Part shown: positions 58,094 through 64,000 of the stretch, in pieces
How the letters are laid out: every line of letters begins with the position of its first letter
Numbering within the stretch: the first letter of the stretch is position 1
Assembly: GCF_040529335.1 (NCBI RefSeq)
Contig: NZ_CP159534.1
Location: 868,001 to 932,000 of the forward strand
DNA: 64,000 bases
Reading direction: 5' to 3'
From: Streptomyces sp. HUAS MG91
GTDB lineage: Bacteria; Actinomycetota; Actinomycetes; Streptomycetales; Streptomycetaceae
The notes under the pieces: model-generated
The model's input: the letters and a program-made list of their open reading frames with translations, nothing else
Told to the model about the DNA's origin: nothing
Databases searched by the model: none
Made by a program: the position numbers and the translations under genes

Positions 58094-58984
58094 TCAGACC
58101 CGGTCGGCCGCGATCAGGACGTACTGGAAGGAACCGTCCTCGTAGGACTTGATGAACGCCTCCTCGATCCCCGTCACCAGCGACGAGGTGGCGCGCAGCT
58201 TCCAGTAGGGCAGGGTGTCGGGGGTGAGGTCGATGACGGCCTGCGGGACCAGGCGGTTGTCGGCCATGGCGCGCAGGTACTCACGGCGCGAGTGGATGTT
58301 GCACTCGAAGTGGGCGTTGATCTGGGAGACCCACTTGGAGGGCTGGCCGTAGCGCGGGTTCCAGCAGCCGGTGATGGTGACGTAGCGGCCGCCGACCTTC
58401 AGGACGCGGGAGTGCTCCGCGAAGAGGTCGTGCAGGTCGACGTACATGCTCGACTCGTTGTTCCACGAGGCGGCCATCTGTCCGGTGTCGAAGGGGGTGG
58501 AGAGCATGTTGCAGACGCGGGCGCGCACCCGGTCCTGGATGCCGAGTTCGGCGGCGCGGCCGTTGGCGAACTCGGCCTGCTTGGCCGAGAGGGTGACGCC
58601 TTCGACCGAGCAGCCGAAGCGCTGGTTGGCCATCACCATCGAGCCGCCGCGCCCGCAGCCGGCGTCCATCAGGGTGTCGTCGGGGCCGATGTCGCCGAGG
58701 TGCTTCAGCAGGAGGTCGGCCTGGGCCGACTCCAGGCGGTGGAGTTCCGCGATGAGCTTCTGCTCGTCGCCGTCGGCGCCGAGGGCCGAGTGGTCGACGT
58801 CTCCGATGCCGTAGTGGTGGTGGTAGAGACCGTCGACGTCACCGAGCCGCAGGTTCACGGGACGGGCCTCGCCGTCCCAGTAGCGGGCGATGTCCCCCTG
58901 GTAGGGCGTGGCCGGCTTGGGGACCTGGAGGGTGCGGCCGTTGGAGGGGACGGTGAGTTCGGTGCTGAGCACAGATGGGTCCAA
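58094..58984 (-). CDS. mtf: Geranyl diphosphate 2-C-methyltransferase
   Basis: A 296-residue SAM-dependent methyltransferase that converts geranyl diphosphate to 2-methylgeranyl diphosphate, the first step to 2-methylisoborneol. The SAM-binding motif is LMDAGCGRGGSMVMAN near residue 105. Family-specific stretches include YWDGEARPVNLRLGDVDGLYHHHYGIG near 35-60 and NNESSMYVDLHDLFAEHSRVLK near 175, where Asn/Glu/Tyr contact the diphosphate side. It lies 4 bp after the MIB synthase stop in the same operon and is followed by a strong terminator. Confidence 0.94.
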   Translation of the reverse strand: MDPSVLSTELTVPSNGRTLQVPKPATPYQGDIARYWDGEARPVNLRLGDVDGLYHHHYGIGDVDHSALGADGDEQKLIAELHRLESAQADLLLKHLGDIGPDDTLMDAGCGRGGSMVMANQRFGCSVEGVTLSAKQAEFANGRAAELGIQDRVRARVCNMLSTPFDTGQMAASWNNESSMYVDLHDLFAEHSRVLKVGGRYVTITGCWNPRYGQPSKWVSQINAHFECNIHSRREYLRAMADNRLVPQAVIDLTPDTLPYWKLRATSSLVTGIEEAFIKSYEDGSFQYVLIAADRV

Positions 58985-58988
58985 TCTC

Positions 58989-60278
58989 TTACCAGAAGTC
59001 GGGCAGGCTGTAGCGGTAGGTGTTGTTCTGGTGCCAGTGGTGGTTGCCGTCGACCCACGCGGCGACGCCGCGCAGGAAGCGCTGGACGCTCGGCAGGGGC
59101 AGCTCGGCGGCCAGGGCCGCGGCCGCGGACTCGAAGTCGTGCATGAGGTCGTTGTGGACCTCGACCGACTTCAGGTAGGCGTCCCGGTCGGAGAGGCCTT
59201 CCCGTTCCGCGATCACGACCGGCAGGTTCAAGTGCGTGCCTGGAGCGTCGAGTTCCTTCATGTAGGAGTAGAGGTCGTTGACGATGGTCGTCGCGTTGCC
59301 GGCGAGGGCGATGACCTTCTGCATGTCCGGTCGGGCGTGCAGGTCCGCGGGCAGTTCGTAGCCGCCGACGGTGTCGGTGATGGTGGGGCAGGGGCGGAAG
59401 TTGTTGAACTGGCGCATCGCCAGGTACTCCCACACCTCCGGCACCCGCTCCTCCTGGGCCCAGGCGGCCTCGGCGAGGTAGCCGAGGTGCAGCCGGGCCA
59501 TGTCGTGCCGGTACCGGTCGGCCTGGGAGGCGCTGCCCACCTGGACGAAGTACTCCATGGCGGAGCGGTACGCCCGGCGCGGGGCGTCCGAGTGCAGCGA
59601 CTTCGCCCAGTCCGGCTGGTACTCGCTCGTCGTGTACAGGGGGTCGAGGGCGGTGTGCGCGAGGAGCAGGCGTTCGCCGAGTCCGACGGGCGAGCCGCCG
59701 TGGTCCTCGCAGTAGCAGTCGTCCACCGCGTTCTCGGCGACCATCAGGCGGGTGGCGATCATCAGGTGGTCGATGCCGGGCGCGTCGGGGTGGCAGCCGA
59801 CCATGTAGCTGCCCACGGAGAAGCCGTCGAACTCCTCGGCCCAGTCCTCGGGGTAGAGGGAGACCTCGTCCAGCGCCCAGTCCTTGATCCTGCGGCTGAC
59901 CTCGGCGACCCGTACGGGATCGGGCTCGGGGATCGGGTGGTGGTACAGGCCGGGGATCGGGGTGCCCGTCGCGGCGGCCGGCGTCGACGCCGGGGCCTCC
60001 TCGGGGAGGCTCAGGCGCAGACCGGCCGTGCCGATGCCGCTGGGTCCGCTCAGGATCCGCGCCAGGCCGGCGTCCGGCAGCGGGACTTCGGCGGGTACGG
60101 AACCGGGCGGGGCCGGTGCGTCGGGAGGGGACGGCGGGGCGGGAGGGGACGGCAGGCCGCCGAAGGCCGCGCTGATGTCGCGCGCGCGGGCCGTGGCGTC
60201 GGCCAGGACCTGCGCCCCGTAGCGGGCGGCGGCTTCCGGCAGGCCCGATTGCGGAGGGACCGGCTCAGGCGGGGGCAT
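58989..60278 (-). CDS. tpc: 2-methylisoborneol synthase (class I terpene cyclase)
   Basis: A 429-residue cyclase that turns 2-methylgeranyl diphosphate into the earthy odorant 2-methylisoborneol. Metal-binding motifs are intact: DDCYCED (residues 186-192) and the NSE triad NDLYSYMKE near 335. Residues 1-115 are Pro/Ala-rich and disordered, except for conserved islands such as ARILSGPSGIGTAGLRL near 73-88. In family 2B encapsulin systems this tail directs the enzyme into the shell, whose gene is directly upstream. The cyclase is followed 4 bp later by the methyltransferase gene. Confidence 0.95.
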   Translation of the reverse strand: MPPPEPVPPQSGLPEAAARYGAQVLADATARARDISAAFGGLPSPPAPPSPPDAPAPPGSVPAEVPLPDAGLARILSGPSGIGTAGLRLSLPEEAPASTPAAATGTPIPGLYHHPIPEPDPVRVAEVSRRIKDWALDEVSLYPEDWAEEFDGFSVGSYMVGCHPDAPGIDHLMIATRLMVAENAVDDCYCEDHGGSPVGLGERLLLAHTALDPLYTTSEYQPDWAKSLHSDAPRRAYRSAMEYFVQVGSASQADRYRHDMARLHLGYLAEAAWAQEERVPEVWEYLAMRQFNNFRPCPTITDTVGGYELPADLHARPDMQKVIALAGNATTIVNDLYSYMKELDAPGTHLNLPVVIAEREGLSDRDAYLKSVEVHNDLMHDFESAAAALAAELPLPSVQRFLRGVAAWVDGNHHWHQNNTYRYSLPDFW

Positions 60279-60341
60279 CCATGACTCCTTGGGGCTCCTT
60301 GCTTTCCGGGGCGGCGGGCGGCGTGCCGCTACCTGGGCCAG

Positions 60342-61754
60342 CTACCTGGGCCAGCGGGAGATCTGCACGTTCTCCAGGACGCCGACCGCGTCCGGCACGA
60401 GGATGGCGGCCGAGTAGTAGGTGCTGACGAGGTACGAGGTGATCGCCTTTTCGTCGACGCCCATGAAGCGGACGGAGAGCCCTGGTTCGTACTCGTCGGG
60501 CAGTCCGGTCTGCCGCAGTCCGATGACTCCCTGGTCCTCCTCACCGGTACGCATGATGAGGATCGAGCTGGTGCGTTCCTTGGTGACGGGGATCTTGTCG
60601 CAGGGCAGGATCGGGACGCCGCGCCAGGTCATGACCTGCTCGCCGTGCAGCTCCGTGTTCTCCGGGTAGAGCCCGCGCGCGTTGAACTCGCGGCCGATCG
60701 CCGCGATCGTGCGGGGGTGGGCGAGGTAGAACTTCGATCCGCGCCGGCGGGTGAGCAGGGAGTCGAGGTCGTCGGGCGTCGGCGGGCCCGCGTGCGTCTG
60801 GATGCGCTGTTTGAAGTCGGCGTTGTGCAGCAGCCCGAACTCGCGGTTGTTGATGAGCTCGTGCTCCTGGCGCTCCCGCAGCGCCTCGATGGTGAGCCGG
60901 AGCTGCTCCTCGGTCTGGTTCATCGGCTGGTTGTAGAGGTCGGCGACCCGGGTGTGGACGCGCAGGATGGTCTGGGCGACCGAGAGTTCGTACTCGCGCG
61001 GCCGTGCCTCGTAGTCGACGAAGGCGCCCGGCAGGTGGTGCTCGCCGTGGTGGCCCGCCGACATCGCGATCTCCGCCTCGCCGCGGTGGTTCTGCCGCTG
61101 CCGCGACCGTGACCGGAAGGCGTCCACGTGGTCCCGCAGGCCCGGTGCGCCGGCCAGTACGGAGGCGAAGTCGGCGCGCGACAGGGTGAGCAGGGTGCCG
61201 GAGGTCTCGGCGACCGCGGTCTGCTGCCACTGGGCGTCCTCGTCCAGCAGGGCCTCGTCCCCGAAGCGGTCGCCGTCGGCGAGGACGTCGAGGGTGACGT
61301 CGGCGCCGAACTCCCCTTCGGCGAGCTGGCCGACACGGCCGTGGGCGATGAGGTGGAGCCGGTCGGCCGGCGTTCCGCGCTCGACCAGCGTCTCGCCGGC
61401 CCGGAAGTCGCGTTGCACGCACCGATCGGCGAGGGCGGTCAGCACGTCCACGTCGTCGAAGCCCCGCAGCGGCGCCAGTTCACCGAGTTCGCGCGGGATG
61501 ACGCGGACGCGGGAGCCGTCCTGGACGAACTCGACGCTGCCGTCTCCGACGGTGTAGGTCAGGCGGCGGTTCACCCGGTAGGTGCCGCCCGTGGTCTCCA
61601 CCCAGGGCAGCATCCGCAGCAGCCAGCGGGAGCTGATCTCCTGCATCTGCGGGGCCGACTTGGTCGTGGTGGAGAGATTGCGGGCAGCCGCCGTGCCCAG
61701 ACTGGATTGCCGTGGCGGCTCCGTGCGGGCCTCCGGGGCCGAGTCAACAGTCAA
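60342..61754 (-). CDS. Family 2B encapsulin shell protein with cyclic-nucleotide-binding-like domain
   Basis: A 470-residue protein: a flexible N-terminus, an HK97-like shell fold split by a cNMP-binding-like domain near residues 95-200 ([25 protein letters not shown]...[13 protein letters not shown]), and the rest of the shell fold from about [24 protein letters not shown] to the end. Such shells enclose 2-MIB synthase. In the cNMP cassette the usual F-G-E-x-A and Arg positions read FGDEAL and QQTAV, so the phosphate-binding Glu/Arg pair is altered. The start is TTG 61754, with GGAGAG about 9 nt upstream; it yields [18 protein letters not shown] at the N-terminus as in relatives. First gene of the operon. 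Confidence 0.9.
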   Translation of the reverse strand: MTVDSAPEARTEPPRQSSLGTAAARNLSTTTKSAPQMQEISSRWLLRMLPWVETTGGTYRVNRRLTYTVGDGSVEFVQDGSRVRVIPRELGELAPLRGFDDVDVLTALADRCVQRDFRAGETLVERGTPADRLHLIAHGRVGQLAEGEFGADVTLDVLADGDRFGDEALLDEDAQWQQTAVAETSGTLLTLSRADFASVLAGAPGLRDHVDAFRSRSRQRQNHRGEAEIAMSAGHHGEHHLPGAFVDYEARPREYELSVAQTILRVHTRVADLYNQPMNQTEEQLRLTIEALRERQEHELINNREFGLLHNADFKQRIQTHAGPPTPDDLDSLLTRRRGSKFYLAHPRTIAAIGREFNARGLYPENTELHGEQVMTWRGVPILPCDKIPVTKERTSSILIMRTGEEDQGVIGLRQTGLPDEYEPGLSVRFMGVDEKAITSYLVSTYYSAAILVPDAVGVLENVQISRWPR

Positions 61755-62002
61755 CGGGAAGCTCTCCAGGTTCAGAGGTAAGTGCCCTCGTACAGAGGGG
61801 AGTTGTGGCCGGTTGATCCGGATTGCACGTGAACGGTAAAGGCGTCCGAGCGGGCGGATCCAGGAGAACCGGGTGACATTAACTCGATCCGATGATCGCG
61901 CCCGACGGATGTTTGGGACCCGCTCGGCCGGTCCATCGCCCCACGCGGCACGCCGGGCCACGGACGCCCGCCGTTGTCGGTGCCGGGTGAGACCATCACG
62001 CC

Positions 62003-62443
62003 ATGCCGCTGCCTCAGCCCGACGACCTGACGTCACTGGTCCTGCGTACCGCCTTCGGTGACGAGGCGGCCTGGGACGCGTTCCGCGCCGAGCTCGACGG
62101 GACGCACGAGTACTGCATGGCCACGTACGCGAGCGAGGGTCGCTTCGACGGCGTGGAGATCCGGGCCCTGGTGGCCGAGGACGCCGCCGCGGGCGCCGAC
62201 GAGCGGATCCATTACACGTTCCTGGCGGACGCGGCCACGATGACGGACCCCGAGCGTCCGCTCGTGGCCGTGGACCTCTCGGACGAGCCCGGACGGACGT
62301 TCAGGGTCCCCGCACGCTGGTTCCCCGATGTCTCGGCCAACCTCTGTCTGTGGAACATGGACTTCGCGGAGTTCGCCGACAGCGCCGACGCGTCGGGAAC
62401 CTTCCGCGGCTTCGGCGAGGACGACGGAGCCTCGCCGCGGTGA
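62003..62443 (+). CDS. DUF6924-like small protein
   Basis: A 146-residue acidic cytoplasmic protein. Recognisable stretches are [21 protein letters not shown] near the start, [13 protein letters not shown] near 72, [41 protein letters not shown] near 85-125. I associate this with DUF6924, which has no known function. It starts 248 bp from the divergent encapsulin gene; that gap must hold the encapsulin operon promoter. ATG 62003 gives the domain from its beginning. Confidence 0.7.
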   Translation: MPLPQPDDLTSLVLRTAFGDEAAWDAFRAELDGTHEYCMATYASEGRFDGVEIRALVAEDAAAGADERIHYTFLADAATMTDPERPLVAVDLSDEPGRTFRVPARWFPDVSANLCLWNMDFAEFADSADASGTFRGFGEDDGASPR

Positions 62444-62709
62444 CCGAGCGGTGTCTCGCGCGACCTGGTGCGGGCGGCCGTGGCCCCTGCGCGGGCCGCG
62501 GCGCATCGGCCCCGGAGGCGTATCCCGTGGACGAGGTGCTGGGGCCGGTGACCGTCGGCTCCGCCTCTCACGGCCTGGTCGGCGTGCTGAGCGGAGAGGG
62601 GTTCGTCGAGGTCGCCCGGCGCACCCCCGAGCGCCCCGGGACGCGGCTGCCGCTGACGGGCCCGGGTGTCACGCCGGACGCGGAGCGAGCGCCCGCACCA
62701 GGGCGCTGA
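62444..62709 (+). pseudogene. Frameshifted 3' remnant of a GNAT acetyltransferase
   Basis: Directly after the DUF6924 stop one frame reads SGVSRDLVRAAVAPARAAA, the acetyl-CoA motif A helix of a GNAT enzyme; about 50 bp later the next frame continues as APEAYPVDEVLGPVTVGSAS and GLVGVLSGEGFVEVARRTPE, the C-terminal half of the same family (usually ...EAYPVD...F.G....GF.EVARR.P.RPVMRL). The N-terminal half is missing and the two parts need a frameshift to join. Its end overlaps the 3' end of the arginase-family gene. Confidence 0.55.
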
Positions 62710-63580
62710 CCAGCGCGTCCACCATCTCCCCCGTAGGGTCGCGGTGGGGATTGACCTCCGTGACCACCAGCGCCGCGAGTGGCGGCGCGGAGCCGAACTC
62801 GGCGAGGCAGTCGAACGCGGTCTCGACCGGCAGCCCCTCGTTGAAGTGCGGGAAGTCGGCCAGCGGGAAGTCCACCGAGTCGATCACGTCGACGTCGAAG
62901 TGGAGGACGAACCGGTCGCGATCGGAGGCGAGGGCGCGCCAGCACGCGCGCGCCTCGGCGACCGGGTCGGTGCCCGGCGCGGTGATCTCGGTGCAGGACA
63001 CGGCCCGCAGACCGTACGAGGCCAGCCGCTCCCGGCCTGCCGGACCCAGCTCCGCGGGCTCGTAGCCGAACGCCGCGATCGCGGAGACCGGCATCAGCGG
63101 GGTGCGCGGCCCCACGTCCCGGAGTTCGGGGGCGCCGTCGCCCAGCAGATGGGACAGGACCATCGTGTCGAGGATCCCGGACCTGCTGGTCGCGGGCACC
63201 GAGAGGTCGAGGTCCCCGTCGAAGTAGAGCAGTCCCGTGTCGGGGCGGCGGGCGACGTGGGCGGCGAGCACGCCCAGGGTGATCGTGCAGTCGCCGCCCA
63301 CGACCAGCGGCACCGCGCCCGAGTCGAGGATCGCCCCGACCCGGTCGGCCACGGCGCGGGCCACGTCGACCACGAGCGGCAGGTTCTGCCGGTCCCGGCG
63401 GGCGGGATCGGTCCTGAACGGCACCACCGGCAGATCGCCGTGGTCCGTCACCTTCACCCCGGCCGCCCGCAGCCGGTCCACGAGGCCGGCGGAGCGCAGC
63501 GCCGCCGGGGCCTTCTCCTGGCCAGGCCCGTGCGTTCCCGCGCAGGACGGCACTCCCAGCAGCGCGAATTCCCTGGCCAT
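62669..63580 (-). CDS. Arginase family protein with non-canonical metal ligands
   Basis: A 303-residue ureohydrolase-fold protein. The metal motifs are recognisable but altered: GGDCTITLG near residue 95 (usually G-G-D-H), YFDGDLDLS near 119 (usually D-A-H-x-D), and HFDVDVIDS near 228 (canonical D-x-D). Two His ligands are thus Cys and Asp. Other family features are present (GVPSCAGTHGPGQEKAP at the start, VTEVNPHRDPTGEM near the end). It may hydrolyse an agmatine-, guanidino- or formimino-type substrate with a modified metal site, or be non-catalytic. The gene stands alone. Confidence 0.85.
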   Translation of the reverse strand: MAREFALLGVPSCAGTHGPGQEKAPAALRSAGLVDRLRAAGVKVTDHGDLPVVPFRTDPARRDRQNLPLVVDVARAVADRVGAILDSGAVPLVVGGDCTITLGVLAAHVARRPDTGLLYFDGDLDLSVPATSRSGILDTMVLSHLLGDGAPELRDVGPRTPLMPVSAIAAFGYEPAELGPAGRERLASYGLRAVSCTEITAPGTDPVAEARACWRALASDRDRFVLHFDVDVIDSVDFPLADFPHFNEGLPVETAFDCLAEFGSAPPLAALVVTEVNPHRDPTGEMVDALVSALVRALAPRPA

Positions 63581-63797
63581 GGACCACCTCTCCGTCGACG
63601 CCGGTGCGTGGGGCAGATGGTAGTGGCCGGGCGGTGGAGGGCGCCCTCATCATGTGCGGTGATGAGCCGTCACGAACAAGAGAGAGCCGTGATGCCTCCA
63701 TGCCCCGACGGCATGCCCCGCGGCGCTGCTCCTGCCCGTGGGGCCGGGACTTCCGAACAGCCCTGCCGCCCGCCCCACACCGACCTGGAGGCCTCGT

Positions 63798-64000
63798 ATG
63801 ACCGAACCGACCGACCGTGCCGCCGCGCTGCCGCTCGCGGGCATCACCGTCGTCAGCATCGAGCAGGCCGTGGCGGCGCCGTTCGCCACCCGCCAGCTGG
63901 CCGATCTGGGCGCCCGCGTGATCAAGATCGAGCGCCCGGACGGCGGCGACTTCGCCCGGCACTACGACACGACGGTCCACGGGGAGTCCAGCTACTTCGT
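63798..64000 (+). CDS. CaiB/BaiF family CoA-transferase, N-terminal part (cut by window edge)
   Basis: The first 67 residues are visible. LAGITVVSIEQAVAAPFATRQLADLGARVIKIERPDGGDFARHYD is the characteristic N-terminal region of family III CoA-transferases, here with EQAVAAPFATRQ as in formyl-CoA- or 2-methylcitrate-side members. ATG 63798 follows a GGAGG site 7 nt upstream. The catalytic Asp lies beyond the window, so activity cannot be judged. Confidence 0.85.
   Translation, partial: MTEPTDRAAALPLAGITVVSIEQAVAAPFATRQLADLGARVIKIERPDGGDFARHYDTTVHGESSYF

Noticed and set aside
1..64000. tRNA, rRNA, CRISPR array, IS element, prophage or attachment site
   Set aside because: I looked for clover-leaf ends, regularly spaced repeats, transposase and integrase motifs, and found none that I could support.

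Overview
The window looks like a piece of a Streptomyces chromosome. GC is very high with strong GC third-position bias, GTG starts and 4-nt GTGA/ATGA gene overlaps are common, secreted proteins carry twin-arginine signals, and there is a 2-methylisoborneol operon with its encapsulin-type shell gene. Identification rests on reading the proteins and on knowledge of families; no database search was possible. I saw no rRNA, tRNA, CRISPR, insertion sequence or prophage.

Layout. 1-5 kb: a sugar ABC importer (two permeases, Tat-lipoprotein binding protein), a secreted BNR-type beta-propeller and a secreted endonuclease/exonuclease/phosphatase. 5-10.6 kb: MFS transporter, FdhF/YdeP-type molybdenum oxidoreductase divergent from a LysR regulator, and a DinB protein. 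10.6-16.3 kb: a small membrane protein, then a tightly coupled three-gene set (EACC1-like small protein, caspase-fold protease, all-helical protein of unknown function) that resembles an actinobacterial conflict system, followed by an APC permease. 16.4-22.7 kb: an mrp Na+/H+ antiporter operon in which subunit B is fused to A and every junction is a 4-nt overlap. 22.7-23.4 kb: remnants of two divergent genes, a dehydrogenase C-terminus and a GntR FCD domain.

23.4-42.8 kb is a carbohydrate or sugar-acid catabolic island in two arms. The left arm runs leftwards: aminotransferase, enolase-superfamily dehydratase, amidohydrolase, SDR, secreted beta-helix protein, GNAT. The divergent IclR gene sits next to an operator-like palindrome. 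The right arm runs rightwards: a second beta-helix protein, Gfo/Idh oxidoreductase, ABC binding protein with two permeases, epimerase, DapA-like aldolase, D-2-hydroxyacid dehydrogenase, FAH-family hydrolase. The two beta-helix genes are inverted paralogues sharing a 478-bp block that is about 98.5% identical, in otherwise diverged genes.

42.8-50 kb looks like a polyisoprene or hydrophobic-substrate locus: a Tat-exported latex-clearing protein (Lcp) with all known active-site residues in register, aldehyde dehydrogenase, acyl-CoA dehydrogenase, acyl-CoA ligase and a double-length TetR regulator. A 16-bp motif recurs in the lcp and TetR/ligase promoters and may be the shared operator.

50-58 kb: IolG-like dehydrogenase, cytochrome P450, bleomycin-hydrolase-type C1 peptidase, CaiB/BaiF CoA-transferase divergent from an acyl-CoA dehydrogenase, and a PucR regulator. 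58-61.8 kb: the 2-methylisoborneol operon (family 2B encapsulin shell, MIB synthase, GPP methyltransferase) ending in a strong hairpin. 62-64 kb: a DUF6924-like protein, a frameshifted GNAT remnant, an arginase-family protein with altered metal ligands, and the start of another CaiB/BaiF CoA-transferase.
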